Shown piece after piece: positions 49,174 through 58,387 of a stretch of DNA of 64,000 nt (the stretch's first letter is position 1; every line of letters begins with the position of its first letter). Made by a program: the position numbers and the translations under genes. This DNA is from Vibrio cyclitrophicus. GTDB taxonomy: Bacteria; Pseudomonadota; Gammaproteobacteria; Enterobacterales; Vibrionaceae. The stretch covers positions 1,798,001 to 1,862,000 of the forward strand of contig CP065367.1 of the NCBI GenBank assembly GCA_023206055.1, in the 5' to 3' direction. The notes below the pieces were generated by a model that made no database searches, was not told the DNA's origin, and saw nothing but the letters and a program-made list of their open reading frames with translations.

Positions 49174-50496
49174 CTATTTTGCTACGTTACCTGCCACGTT
49201 CAGTGCATCCCATGTACGGGAGAATGGTGGTGCGTAACAGAAATCCATGTAGCCTAGCTGTTGAGTGGTCATCTTAGCGGTGATAGCAACTGCTAGTGCG
49301 TTAATACGGCCAACCGCTCCTTTCTTACCTACGATTTCACCACCTAAAAGAACGTTAGTCTCTGGGTGATAAACCAACTTCACCTTAATGTCTTCTTGGC
49401 CTGGGTAGTAATCCGTTTGGTTCTTATCTGAAATCGTTGATACTTTCACATCTAAGCTGTGTTCATTCGCAAGAAGTTCAGATACGCCGGTACATGCCAA
49501 TTCGTAATCGAGTACTTTCAAGCAAGATGAACCTAAGAAGCCTGACATGTAAGTATCTTTACCGGCTAGCTTGTCTGCCATCATACGTGCTTGTTTGTTG
49601 GCTGTGGTTGCTAGAGGAACATAAACGGGTTTGCCTAATGCCATATGATGGACAACGGCACAGTCACCTACAGCATGGATGTAAGCATCTTCAGTGGCAC
49701 CATATTCATTTACCAGCAAAGCGCCGTTTGCGGTTTTTGGCAGTTCGAATGCTTCGGTATTTGGTTTGAAGCCGAGTGACAGGATCACGACATCGGCTTC
49801 TACGTTGCCGTTATCGGTTTCTACTATGTAACCACCTTGCTCCGCATCGCGAATTGCAGACACGCCACAACCTGTTTTAAGATCAGCACCGGATTCGCGA
49901 ATTGCTCCTTCGACCACTTCAATGATCTCAGGACTGAACTGACGGCTCATGATGTGCTGTTCACGTTCGATGATCGTCACGTGTTTGTTTAAGCCGTGTG
50001 CAGCGTCGAATACTTCCAGGCCGATAAAGCCTGCCCCAATAACACACACACGCTTCTTGTTACTATCCTTTAGCGCCTCTTTAACCGACAAGCCGTCTTC
50101 CATGCTGGTTAGTGTGTGTACGTGTTCTGGATTGAATTCACCGAATGATGGAACGATTGGTCGCGCACCTGTTGCAATGACCAACATATCGTAATCGATG
50201 ACGCTTTCTTCATTTTGGTGACGTACCGTAATTTGCTTTTCAGTGCGGTCGAACGACACCATTTCTGTTTCTACGCGTACATCCAAGCCAGATTTAATGG
50301 CTTGTTCTGGTGTACGAGAGATCATTCTCTCGGTGTCATCAAACATGCCGCCTGCAAAGTAAGGTAAGCCGCAGGCTCCGAAAGAGATGTAGCTACGCTT
50401 ATCCAAAACGATGACTTCGTCTGTTGGTTGATTACGTTTGTACTTTGCTGCGAAACTCATACCAGCGGCGCTACCGCCTATAACAACAACTTTCAT
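49174..50496 (-). CDS. CoA-disulfide reductase-like FAD/NAD(P) oxidoreductase
   Basis: The 440-residue product has a FAD-binding N-terminus (KVVVIGGSAAGMSFAAK), a redox Cys in SYISFGACGLPYF (about residue 43), an NAD(P)-binding site (VCVIGAGFIGLEV), FAD-contact HAVGDCAVV and a C-terminal dimerisation domain (CYAPPFSRTWDALNVAG). The single Cys and the CxLPY context fit the CoA-disulfide reductase / NADH oxidase class, which reduces disulfides such as CoA-disulfide or polysulfide. Last gene of the TcyP operon, consistent with reducing imported cystine or derived disulfides (inference). Confidence 0.85.
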   Translation of the reverse strand: MKVVVIGGSAAGMSFAAKYKRNQPTDEVIVLDKRSYISFGACGLPYFAGGMFDDTERMISRTPEQAIKSGLDVRVETEMVSFDRTEKQITVRHQNEESVIDYDMLVIATGARPIVPSFGEFNPEHVHTLTSMEDGLSVKEALKDSNKKRVCVIGAGFIGLEVFDAAHGLNKHVTIIEREQHIMSRQFSPEIIEVVEGAIRESGADLKTGCGVSAIRDAEQGGYIVETDNGNVEADVVILSLGFKPNTEAFELPKTANGALLVNEYGATEDAYIHAVGDCAVVHHMALGKPVYVPLATTANKQARMMADKLAGKDTYMSGFLGSSCLKVLDYELACTGVSELLANEHSLDVKVSTISDKNQTDYYPGQEDIKVKLVYHPETNVLLGGEIVGKKGAVGRINALAVAITAKMTTQQLGYMDFCYAPPFSRTWDALNVAGNVAK

Positions 50497-50533
50497 ATTT
50501 ACTACCTAAATAACCTGAACTCAGGAAAAACAG

Positions 50534-50558
50534 AAGAGCACTCACGTGGAGTGCTCTT
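50534..50558 (-). terminator. Intercistronic hairpin between tcyP and the flavoprotein gene
   Basis: AAGAGCACTC pairs with GAGTGCTCTT; on the minus strand TTCTGTTTTTCC follows. Likely a partial terminator that lowers expression of the last gene. Confidence 0.6.
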
Positions 50559-50573
50559 AATTAAGTTTGAGAA

Positions 50574-51980
50574 TTATACTGCTGCTTCTTTTGATACTGT
50601 CGCTGTAACGTCAGCGTCGTATTGTTCTGTGTTGAGCGAGCCGTTCTTCTTAGCCGTTAGAACACCAGACAACATAGAGCCTGAGATGTTTAGCGCTGTA
50701 CGAGCCATGTCAATCAATGCTTCGATAGACACCAGAATTGCGACTACTGTGATGTCTAGACCCATTATGGTCAGTACTGCTACTGCTGCGAACGTTGCAC
50801 CGCCACCGACACCTGCGATACCGAATGAAGCAATCGCGATAACAGCTATCAGTTGTAAAATGAAGCTTAAATCAACTGGCATGCCCATTACTTGTGCTGC
50901 CATGATGGCTAGCATTGCAGGGTAGATGCCCGCACAACCGTTCTGACCGATACTGGTACCGAATGTCGCTGACATGTTTGCTGTTTCTTCATCTACACCT
51001 AGGCGTTGAGTTTGCGTTTCAACGTTTAGCGGAATAGCTGCCATGCTTGAGCGAGAACCGAAGCCGAATACCAATACTGGCCAGATTTTCTTCATGAACT
51101 TAGCAGGGGATAGGCCGAACATTGACACCATCACGAAGTGGATGCCGAACATAACGCCAATTGCTACGTAGCTTGCTAGAAGGAAGCGACCCATTTCAGC
51201 CAGTGCGAATAGGTCATTCGTCATCATGAACGTGGTCATCAGAGCGAATACACCGTAAGGCGTTAGCTTCAGAATTTCACGAACCATTGAAAGAACCACT
51301 TCTTTTGCAGAGTTGATGAAATCAACGAAGTTTTGCACTTTCTCAGGCTTACGATTCTTCACTTGAAGGATACAGTAACCAAGGAACATCCCGAACAGTA
51401 CAGTTGATAGTGTAGAAGTACGTTGAGAGCCCGTTAGCATGTCGAAGATGTTGGTTGGAATGATAGACAGAGCCATACCAGACAGACCACTGCTCGCCAT
51501 TGCATCTTGTGTTGCTACCAGTGAATCACCGCGAGCTTCAATCGCACTGTTTGTGCCGATTGTGCTTACTAACGCGTTCGCATCGATACCAAATAGGTAA
51601 ATACTTGCGATACCAACGGCTGCTGAGATTGCACAAGTGAAAAGTAGAATACCGATGATTTTTGGTGCGATACGAGATAACGCGCCGCCGCCTTCAACGT
51701 TCATGATCGAAGAGATCATTGCCACGAATACGAGTGGGATAACGATCATTTGTAGAAGTTTGATGTAGCCTTTACCGAACACTGAAATCAGTTCAGCAAA
51801 GCCAGATGTCGCAACGTTACCGACACCGAATACAAGTTGAATCGCGCCACCGAACAGCAAGCCAGCAGCAAGTGCACTCAGTACGCGGAAGTTAAAACTT
51901 TTCTTTTGCTTTTTGAAGTTCGACAGCAGTGCGTAGAACCCAAAGAACAGTATGCTTAATCCAATAAATGAAACGCTCAT
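50574..51980 (-). CDS. tcyP: L-cystine:cation symporter TcyP
   Basis: This 468-residue inner-membrane protein of the dicarboxylate/amino acid:cation (DAACS) family has 8 helices plus re-entrant hairpins: KGYIKLLQMIVIPLVFVAMISS, then the Ser-rich loop FGFGSRSSMAAIPLNVE (HP1) and SIGQNGCAGIYPAMLA (NMDGT-like TM7 region). It starts with the TcyP-type SVSFIGLSILFFGFYALL segment. Imports cystine with cations. Between ridA and the flavoprotein gene in one operon. Confidence 0.9.
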   Translation of the reverse strand: MSVSFIGLSILFFGFYALLSNFKKQKKSFNFRVLSALAAGLLFGGAIQLVFGVGNVATSGFAELISVFGKGYIKLLQMIVIPLVFVAMISSIMNVEGGGALSRIAPKIIGILLFTCAISAAVGIASIYLFGIDANALVSTIGTNSAIEARGDSLVATQDAMASSGLSGMALSIIPTNIFDMLTGSQRTSTLSTVLFGMFLGYCILQVKNRKPEKVQNFVDFINSAKEVVLSMVREILKLTPYGVFALMTTFMMTNDLFALAEMGRFLLASYVAIGVMFGIHFVMVSMFGLSPAKFMKKIWPVLVFGFGSRSSMAAIPLNVETQTQRLGVDEETANMSATFGTSIGQNGCAGIYPAMLAIMAAQVMGMPVDLSFILQLIAVIAIASFGIAGVGGGATFAAVAVLTIMGLDITVVAILVSIEALIDMARTALNISGSMLSGVLTAKKNGSLNTEQYDADVTATVSKEAAV

Positions 51981-52017
51981 GAGAATCTCCTATGATACCC
52001 ATTAATAACTAAGTCGG

Positions 52018-52401
52018 TTATTTTTTGTATGCGATGGCTTCAACTTCAACCAATGCGTCTTTTGGTAATCTTGCTGCTTCAACACAAGAACGAGCTGGTG
52101 CGTTCTCTGTACCAAACACTTCTGTGTACACTTCGTTAAAGGCTACGAAGTTCTCCATGTCTGATAGGAAGCAGGTTGTCTTAAGCACTGTGTCCAGTCC
52201 CGCATTACTCGCTTCTAATACAGCTTTTAAGTTTTCTAGAGACTGACGAGCCTGCTCTTTGATACCGCCCTCAACAAACTGCATGGTTTCTGGAACGAGA
52301 GGTAATTGACCTGATGTATAAACCATGTCGCCGTAAGACGTACCTTGTGAGTAAGGGCCGATAGCTGCAGGTGCTTGTTCAGTGGCAATGATCTGTTTCA
52401 C
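52018..52401 (-). CDS. ridA: RidA family protein (reactive imine deaminase)
   Basis: The 127-residue YjgF/YER057c/UK114 fold protein has AIGPYSQGTSYGDMVYTSGQL at the start, the catalytic Arg in NAPARSCVEAARLPK and a C-terminal VEVEAIAYKK. RidA hydrolyses 2-aminoacrylate and related imines released by PLP enzymes such as cysteine/cystine lyases, which suits the cystine operon. Confidence 0.93.
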   Translation of the reverse strand: MKQIIATEQAPAAIGPYSQGTSYGDMVYTSGQLPLVPETMQFVEGGIKEQARQSLENLKAVLEASNAGLDTVLKTTCFLSDMENFVAFNEVYTEVFGTENAPARSCVEAARLPKDALVEVEAIAYKK

Positions 52402-52425
52402 GATGTAACTCCTAAATTATTGGTT

Positions 52426-53091
52426 TTATTCTGATTTAAATTCACGGATAAACTTGTAAACCGCCTGTCGGCTGATCCCAAGTTGCTCTGATACTTGTGT
52501 AGTCGTCTCTTTTAGCTCAAATACGCCGTTATCAAATAAACAACGAATGATGGCTTTATTGCGACCTTTGGAAGAAACCGACTCGTCTTGGTCAACCTCG
52601 TTAATGGCTGAACTCAATGCTTGTTGAATCACGTCGTTTGCATTGTTGCTGAATGTCTCGCTGACAATGGCTTGCGGCACATTGCACTGCGGCATCAGCG
52701 TTTTGACGATTTCTGGAAATGGGAAAGATAAGTTCATGTTGATACACAGCATGCCGATCGGCTTTTGTTGTGGACCAGCCAATACGCAGGTAGTCGATTT
52801 TAGTAGGGATCCGTCTGCTGCATTGGTGAAGTAGCTTTTTGGAGAAACTTCGCCAGTCTTCTCGAATGCACTCCACATGCGTAAACCTAAATCGGTGATC
52901 GGTGAACCAATTTCACGCCCCGTGTGGTGACCATTGACGATCTTCACAACAGAGTTTTCTAAGCTTTCAAAGGAGTGAATGACCACCTCACAGTAAGGGC
53001 CAATCAAGTCAGCAATTGTGTCCGCTAAGCGGAAGTAATTGCTTAAACATTCTCTGTCTTCATCGGTGAATCGAACTTGTTTTACATTCAT
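52426..53091 (-). CDS. YheO-type PAS/HTH transcriptional regulator
   Basis: The 221-residue product has a YheO-like PAS domain (about residues 15-125; VVIHSFESLENSVVKIVNGHHTGREIGSPITDLG and PIGMLCINMNL) and a C-terminal HTH_22 (TTQVSEQLGISRQAVYKFIREF). First gene of the operon, 24 bp before ridA, so it probably controls cystine uptake and detoxification in response to a small ligand. Ligand unknown. Confidence 0.88.
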   Translation of the reverse strand: MNVKQVRFTDEDRECLSNYFRLADTIADLIGPYCEVVIHSFESLENSVVKIVNGHHTGREIGSPITDLGLRMWSAFEKTGEVSPKSYFTNAADGSLLKSTTCVLAGPQQKPIGMLCINMNLSFPFPEIVKTLMPQCNVPQAIVSETFSNNANDVIQQALSSAINEVDQDESVSSKGRNKAIIRCLFDNGVFELKETTTQVSEQLGISRQAVYKFIREFKSE

Positions 53092-53498
53092 GATTTCGGT
53101 TTACATTTTTGAACTCAATGACTGAAAACTACTCCTTTGGTGGTATTTCGGCAAGATGCAGTAAACTTCTGTAAACCGACAAAAAGCGTTCAAAACATCA
53201 ACGAAAATGGAATTTTGGATCTAAATCACGAGTGAAATTTGAACAAGATCACCAAAGATAGCCAAAATAGGTTTAATTTCTTAAACCCTATCAAAGTTTA
53301 CATATTTAAAATCAAAGGTTGCGTTATTGAATGTTTTGATGATCTAGGACAAGTTCTACATTCAGCTAAAACACGCTTTGCAAACTATTCATCTGGTTTT
53401 CTTTAGATTGTCACTTTTGAGCGATAAGGTGAGCAGGTGATGCTGCCTTTTACTATAACTGTATTTAAATTATTCGAATTTTCTAGAAGTGTGGATTT
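53092..53498. other. Divergent promoter region
   Basis: About 400 bp with A/T-rich stretches, upstream of the YheO-type gene on one side and the short MFS gene on the other. No repeats or RNA genes identified. Confidence 0.45.
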
Positions 53499-54065
53499 AT
53501 GAACAAAGCGGTTTGGGGGTTAGCCCTTGGCCAGACATTGCTCTGGTGTTGTCTCTATTACGTTTTTCCGGCGATGCTTCTGCATTGGGAGCAAGTACAC
53601 GACTGGAGTCGTTCTGAATTTATGCTTGGGCTGACATTGGCTGGGCGCGTGATGTGGTTGTTGGTTGATAAACACTGGTCGATCATGCGAATCACTGTCG
53701 CGTGCTTTCTGAGCATCTGTTGTGCGACCTTGTGTTTGATTCTGTCTGAGAATGTTCTGTATCTAGTGTTCGGTTTTGTACTCTTACAAGGTTCCGCTTA
53801 TGGTGTGATGAGCATTGTGAAACCACTGACGACTCGTGAGGTGATGGGGGAAGTTAACTTTGGCTCTTTAGCGGGTGCAATGGCGGTACCTTATTTGTTG
53901 GCGTTTGCGTTATCGCCATACTTTGGTGCGGTTATCTGGCAGATGGGTGGTTATCAATGGGTACTGTGGAGTATCTTTGGTAGTGCAGTTGTTGGTTTTA
54001 TCTCTATAGTCACCGTATCAAGGTTACATTTAGCTCGCTCTCAGCCGTCTTTATCGAAAATATAA
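53499..54065 (+). CDS. MFS transporter, internally shortened
   Basis: The 188-residue product starts like a full MFS permease (WGLALGQTLLWCCLYYVFPAMLLHWE, HDWSRSEFMLGLTLA), then continues directly with a C-terminal-half pattern (LVFGFVLLQGSAYGVMSIVKPL, YLLAFALSPYFGAVIW). Normal members have about 390-400 residues, so about 200 residues appear lost in frame at about residue 50. It probably is a non-functional remnant although the frame is open. Confidence 0.6.
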   Translation: MNKAVWGLALGQTLLWCCLYYVFPAMLLHWEQVHDWSRSEFMLGLTLAGRVMWLLVDKHWSIMRITVACFLSICCATLCLILSENVLYLVFGFVLLQGSAYGVMSIVKPLTTREVMGEVNFGSLAGAMAVPYLLAFALSPYFGAVIWQMGGYQWVLWSIFGSAVVGFISIVTVSRLHLARSQPSLSKI

Positions 54066-54153
54066 GGTTTACTGACAACGTAGATTTTTCCGACAACATA
54101 GAGTGCCGTCGATTTAGACTTTGACCAACCTGTATTGTTATCGCTTTAAAATG

Positions 54154-54193
54154 AATCACTTAATCACTTAATCACTTAATCACTTAATCACTT
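54154..54193. repeat. Five tandem copies of AATCACTT
   Basis: Five perfect 8-bp units run between the short MFS gene and its terminator. A simple slippage-prone repeat. Confidence 0.95.
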
Positions 54194-54195
54194 TG

Positions 54196-54224
54196 AGCAC
54201 TCCTTTATGGGGTGCTTTTTTGTA
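54196..54224 (+). terminator. Rho-independent terminator
   Basis: AGCACTCC pairs with GGGGTGCT (one G-T pair) and is followed by six T. Confidence 0.8.
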
Positions 54225-54394
54225 TGTGAATTTAGCAGTTATTGGAGGTGTGTATCTATTGCTTGGAGAACACCAAGACGTTGCCATGTTTATTGAGCTT
54301 TTTATTGTCAAATTACTGTGAATTACGTCCGTATATAAGTTGATATTCCCCTTCAAATCTCTCCTGATTTTGGTATTTAAAACAGCGAGTTAAG

Positions 54395-54408
54395 CTTGTC
54401 TAGACAAG
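54395..54408. promoter_or_regulatory. Putative PhnF operator before phnC
   Basis: The perfect 14-bp palindrome CTTGTCTAGACAAG, with a further half-site TTGTCTGAC right after it. A variant occurs before phnF. The size and symmetry fit GntR/HutC-type repressors. Confidence 0.65.
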
Positions 54409-54509
54409 TTGTCTGACCGATTGGAATATTTCATTTCTGCAAATAAACCGACACGTAACTTTAATAATCAGACGTCAAAGTGGCCTTAAATCAAACAGGG
54501 ACATTGACG

Positions 54510-55322
54510 ATGAATAACATCATTGAAGTTAAGAAGGTCAACAAAACATTCGGTTCGAACAAGGCTCTGAATGGCATCAACTTGACGATTACAAGCCGCA
54601 AGATGACAGCGCTACTTGGCCCATCGGGTTCAGGTAAATCTACGTTGCTTCGCCATTTAAGCGGCTTAATCATCGGAGACAAAAGCACGGATTCTCAAAT
54701 CAACGTGCTTGGTCAAACGGTACAAGCGAATGGTAAGGCAGACAACAATGTCCGCAACATCCGTTCGCAAGCGGGTTACATCTTTCAACAATTCAATCTT
54801 GTTAACCGCTTATCTGTGATGACCAATGTACTGATTGGCGCACTGAGCTCTACTCCGAAGTGGCGCACTCTGACAGGTATTTTTACGGTTGAGCAACAGC
54901 AAGAGGCGCTTGAAGCATTGCGTCGAGTTGGCATGGAAGATTTCGCAGATCAGCGTGTTGGCAACCTCTCCGGTGGTCAGCAACAACGTGTCGCTATCGC
55001 ACGCGCACTGATGCAGAAAGCCAAAATCATTTTTGCCGATGAACCTATCGCGTCGCTTGATCCAGAATCCGCGCGCATTGTGATGGAACTGCTTACGGAT
55101 ATCAATGAGAAGGAAGGCATTCCTGTCATCGTCACACTTCATCAAGTCGACCACGCCCTTAAGTACTGCGAAAACATCATCGCGCTTAAAGATGGCCAAG
55201 TGTTTTATGAAGGGAAGAGTGCGGAATTAACCAAGCCTCAGCTTGAAGACCTATACCGTTCGAAAAAATCGACAAACACACCACACATCCAATCTAACGA
55301 CGTGCTCGCTGCGTCTTTTTAA
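54510..55322 (+). CDS. phnC: Phosphonate ABC transporter ATP-binding protein PhnC
   Basis: The 270-residue ATPase has Walker A GPSGSGKST, the signature LSGGQQQRVAIARAL and Walker B IIFADEPIASLDPE. Powers phosphonate import with PhnD and PhnE. Start chosen at 54510, with AGGGACA upstream and MNNIIEVKKVNK as the usual family start; an in-frame GTG lies 10 codons earlier. First gene of the phn operon. Confidence 0.93.
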   Translation: MNNIIEVKKVNKTFGSNKALNGINLTITSRKMTALLGPSGSGKSTLLRHLSGLIIGDKSTDSQINVLGQTVQANGKADNNVRNIRSQAGYIFQQFNLVNRLSVMTNVLIGALSSTPKWRTLTGIFTVEQQQEALEALRRVGMEDFADQRVGNLSGGQQQRVAIARALMQKAKIIFADEPIASLDPESARIVMELLTDINEKEGIPVIVTLHQVDHALKYCENIIALKDGQVFYEGKSAELTKPQLEDLYRSKKSTNTPHIQSNDVLAASF

Positions 55323-55339
55323 ATATCAGGGAAATCAAG

Positions 55340-56335
55340 ATGTTTCATTCAATGAAATCAGGAATTAAGAAGGCAGTGACACTAGCGACTGTATTGATGA
55401 CCACACTCACAGCTGGTCACGCGGTGGCAAAAGATTCAATCAACTTCGGCATTATCGCGACCGATGCACAACAAAACTTGCGCAGCCGCTGGGAGCCTCT
55501 TCTGGATGACTTAGGTAAAGCGTTAGGCATGCCAGTGAACGCCTATTTTGCTCCTGACTATGCTGGCATCATTCAAGCGCAGCGTTTTGGCAAGGTTGAT
55601 TTTGCTTACTATGGAAATAAGGCAGCGATGGAAGCTGTTGACCGTGCAAACGCTGAAGCCTTTGTTCGTTACATCGATGAGGATGGTTTACAGGGTTATT
55701 ACAGCTTACTGATTGTTAATGCTGAAAACGACAATATCAACACACTTGAAGATGTTTTAGAGCAACACAAAACACTCAAGCTTGGTAATGGCGATCCTAA
55801 CTCTACTTCGGGCTTTCTCGTCCCGAATTTCGAAGCATTTGCCAACAATGGCATCTCCGCGAACGACTTCCACCGCAATGTGACCGCAAGCCATGGCGCT
55901 AACGTGATGGCGGTAGCGAATAACCAAGTCGATGTCGCAACTAATCACACCATGAGTCTTATTCGCATTGAAGATCAGAACCCTGAGCTGCTTAGCAAGC
56001 TGAAGGTGGTTTGGCAGTCAGAGCTTATCCCATCAGATGTAATTACCTACCGCAAAGATTTAGACGAAGGCTTGAAACAAAAGGCGCGTGATTTCTTTGT
56101 CAGCTACGGAAAACAGCCAGAGCAGCTTAAAAACCTAAATCAACTGGCTTGGTCTGGCTTTGCTGCTACTGACAACAACCAGCTACTGCCTATTCGTCAA
56201 ATGGAAGCGTTCAAGAAGCTGGTTGAAGCTGAAAACAACAGCAACCTAAGCGAGAAAGTGAGAGCCGATCGTATGGCGCAATACCAAGCCGAAATCGACC
56301 AGCTGCAAACAGAAATTGATGCGCTGAAAGGTTAA
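55340..56335 (+). CDS. phnD: Phosphonate-binding periplasmic protein PhnD
   Basis: The 331-residue product has a signal peptide (about 1-30, ending GHAVAKD). Mature part INFGIIATDAQQNLRSRWEPLL and VDFAYYGNKAAMEAV, with NGDPNSTSGFLVPN (phosphonate-binding loop), are PhnD signatures. Binds phosphonates in the periplasm and delivers them to PhnE. Confidence 0.93.
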   Translation: MFHSMKSGIKKAVTLATVLMTTLTAGHAVAKDSINFGIIATDAQQNLRSRWEPLLDDLGKALGMPVNAYFAPDYAGIIQAQRFGKVDFAYYGNKAAMEAVDRANAEAFVRYIDEDGLQGYYSLLIVNAENDNINTLEDVLEQHKTLKLGNGDPNSTSGFLVPNFEAFANNGISANDFHRNVTASHGANVMAVANNQVDVATNHTMSLIRIEDQNPELLSKLKVVWQSELIPSDVITYRKDLDEGLKQKARDFFVSYGKQPEQLKNLNQLAWSGFAATDNNQLLPIRQMEAFKKLVEAENNSNLSEKVRADRMAQYQAEIDQLQTEIDALKG

Positions 56336-56347
56336 TCCAATTCCCCC

Positions 56348-56368
56348 TGCGCCGCTGTGAGCGGCGCA
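56348..56368 (+). other. Intercistronic hairpin between phnD and phnE
   Basis: TGCGCCGCT pairs perfectly with AGCGGCGCA around GTG. No T-run follows. Such hairpins after binding-protein genes stabilise the upstream mRNA and raise PhnD over the membrane subunit. Confidence 0.75.
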
Positions 56369-56378
56369 ATAAAAGAGT

Positions 56379-57176
56379 ATGAGAACAATGACTGCAATGA
56401 CTCAAAGTTACGAGCCTTCATCGAAGCTGTCGATTAAAAACGGCGTGATTGCTGTGATAGCGCTACTGGTCCTTAGCTGGGCGTGGCAAGGCGCAGAAAT
56501 GGCACCAATGATGTTCTTCGAACACCCAGAGAATATGGTTCAGCTGGGCAAAGACTTCTTCCCCGCGGATTTCAGTGAAAGCAACGTGTACCTCAGCGAA
56601 ATGCTGGTGACGATTCAAGTGGGTATTTGGGGAACCGTGTTATCGATTTTGTTAGCGATTCCATTTGGCATTTTGAGTGCTGAGAACCTGATGCCGAGTT
56701 GGGTGACATTTCCAATTCGTCGCCTGATGGACTGTTTACGCGCTATCAACGAAATGGTGTTTGCGATGCTGTTTGTGGTTGTTGTTGGATTGGGCCCGTT
56801 TGCAGGTGTGATGGCGCTGTTCATTCACACCACAGGCGTGCTTGCCAAACTATTTGCAGAAGCGATCGAAGCGATTGAACCCGGCCCAATGGAAGGGGTG
56901 AAAGCGACAGGTGCAAACCCTATCGAGGTGATTCTTTACGGTGTGATTCCACAAGTGATGCCACTTTGGATTTCTTACTCACTGTATCGCTTAGAGTCGA
57001 ACATTCGCTCGGCAACGGTTGTAGGCATGGTTGGCGCGGGCGGTATCGGTGTATTGCTTTGGCAATCTATCTCAGGTTTCCAGTTGCAACAAACTGCCGC
57101 AATTATGGCGATTGTTATCGTGACGGTAAGCATTATCGACTTCGTTTCTCAAATCATTCGTAAGAAGTTTATTTAG
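56379..57176 (+). CDS. phnE: Phosphonate ABC transporter permease PhnE
   Basis: The 265-residue inner-membrane protein has about six helices and the ABC permease EAA loop (EAIEPGPMEGVKATGANPIEVILYGVIPQ). MVGAGGIGVLLW near the C-terminus is typical. ATGs at 56379 and 56388 are both possible starts. Confidence 0.92.
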   Translation: MRTMTAMTQSYEPSSKLSIKNGVIAVIALLVLSWAWQGAEMAPMMFFEHPENMVQLGKDFFPADFSESNVYLSEMLVTIQVGIWGTVLSILLAIPFGILSAENLMPSWVTFPIRRLMDCLRAINEMVFAMLFVVVVGLGPFAGVMALFIHTTGVLAKLFAEAIEAIEPGPMEGVKATGANPIEVILYGVIPQVMPLWISYSLYRLESNIRSATVVGMVGAGGIGVLLWQSISGFQLQQTAAIMAIVIVTVSIIDFVSQIIRKKFI

Positions 57177-57201
57177 GCATCTTAGATGTCTATTTAAAAG
57201 A

Positions 57202-57217
57202 ACTTGTCTAGATAAGT
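57202..57217. promoter_or_regulatory. Putative second PhnF operator before phnF
   Basis: ACTTGTCTAGATAAGT matches the phnC palindrome with one changed arm base. It suggests autoregulation and an internal promoter for phnF onward. Confidence 0.6.
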
Positions 57218-57244
57218 GATTGAATTTTAGGAAAGAAAACCCTT

Positions 57245-57940
57245 ATGCCCGTTTACTTAGATATTGCCTCAGAGCTGGAAAAGGAAGTCAAAGACCACTT
57301 TGTGCCGGGTGACTACTTACCACCTGAATCCAAATTGGCTGAACGCTTTGCAGTGAATCGTCACACGCTTCGCCGCGCAGTCGATGAACTGGTGTCAACG
57401 GGCCTGATTCAACGCCATCAAGGCAAAGGCAACATGGTGATTCGTCAGCCAAGTGAGTATCGACTTCACTCGGGCGCACATTTCACCAAGAACCTGATTG
57501 AGCAAGGGGCAATGCCAAGATGTGAGGTGCTTCAGTCTCGCCTTATCAATGTATCACCCAAGATTGCGGGTTACTTGAAGGTGGAAGAAGGGAGCAAAGT
57601 TATTCATATCCGTACCCTGCGAAAAACCGGAGATACGCCGAGAACCATCATCGACCACTACTTACCGAACTTGGAGTGGTGGCCGATTCTCAAGAACTTC
57701 ACCAACGGTTCATTGCACCAATTTATTCAGCGTGGTTTGGAGACTGATTTAGAGCGAAAAGAGACTCGAGTGGGCGCGAAAATTCCAACCAATGAAGAGT
57801 GTCGTTTATTGCAAATCAGTACCAGTACACCGCTACTCAAAATTAAAACCACCAACGTAATTAAAGGCACTCAAGTAATAGCGGAATTCTCGAGTTCCAA
57901 TACCCGTGCCGACGCAACCGAAATAGTAATGGAGCACTAA
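57245..57940 (+). CDS. phnF: GntR/HutC-family regulator PhnF
   Basis: The 231-residue product has a GntR winged helix (YLPPESKLAERFAVNRHTLRRAVDELVSTGLIQRHQGKGNMV) and a UTRA effector domain (KVIHIRTLRKTGDTPRTIIDHYLPN). Probable repressor of the phn operon acting on the two palindromes. Effector unknown. Confidence 0.93.
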   Translation: MPVYLDIASELEKEVKDHFVPGDYLPPESKLAERFAVNRHTLRRAVDELVSTGLIQRHQGKGNMVIRQPSEYRLHSGAHFTKNLIEQGAMPRCEVLQSRLINVSPKIAGYLKVEEGSKVIHIRTLRKTGDTPRTIIDHYLPNLEWWPILKNFTNGSLHQFIQRGLETDLERKETRVGAKIPTNEECRLLQISTSTPLLKIKTTNVIKGTQVIAEFSSSNTRADATEIVMEH

Positions 57941-58387
57941 ATGACAGCTTTGAAAGAGCGACAAAAGTGGATGTCAGTACTCGCGCAGAGCCAGTTTTCA
58001 GAATTGAAAACGCGCTGGGAAGCATTAGGGCTAGACGCAGAATACGCCATGGTTCGCCAACCAGAGATTGGTTTAGCACAAGTCCGTGCACGTATGGGCT
58101 CAACAGGCCGTCAGTTCAATATGGGGGATGTCACGATTACTCGCGCCGTCATCAAGCTAACAAGTGGAGAGCTTGGGTACAGCTACCTACAGGGACGAAG
58201 CAAGCCTCATGCAGAGCTAGCCGCTGTTGTTGATGCCTTGATGCAAAACGGACAACAAGCCGAGGTGATCAACGCGCAACTTATTGAGCCGTTGGCTGCG
58301 ATAAAGCACGAACGAGACAGTCAACGTCGTCAAGAAGTGGCGTCAAGCAAAGTGGACTTTTTTACCATGGTTCGCGGAGAAGACTAG
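57941..58387 (+). CDS. phnG: C-P lyase subunit PhnG
   Basis: The 148-residue product (VRQPEIGLAQVRARMGSTGRQFNMGDVTITRAVI and GYSYLQGRSKPHAELAAVVDAL) is typical of PhnG. Part of the PhnGHIJ core which, with PhnL, joins phosphonate to the ribose of ATP. Its ATG follows the phnF stop directly (TAAATG). Confidence 0.93.
   Translation: MTALKERQKWMSVLAQSQFSELKTRWEALGLDAEYAMVRQPEIGLAQVRARMGSTGRQFNMGDVTITRAVIKLTSGELGYSYLQGRSKPHAELAAVVDALMQNGQQAEVINAQLIEPLAAIKHERDSQRRQEVASSKVDFFTMVRGED

Larger units (their letters stand above)
54066..54509. other. Intergenic region before phnC
   Basis: Holds an octamer repeat (54154-54193), a terminator (54196-54220) and the PhnF-type operator (54395-54408), described separately. 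No gene is seen. Confidence 0.6.
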
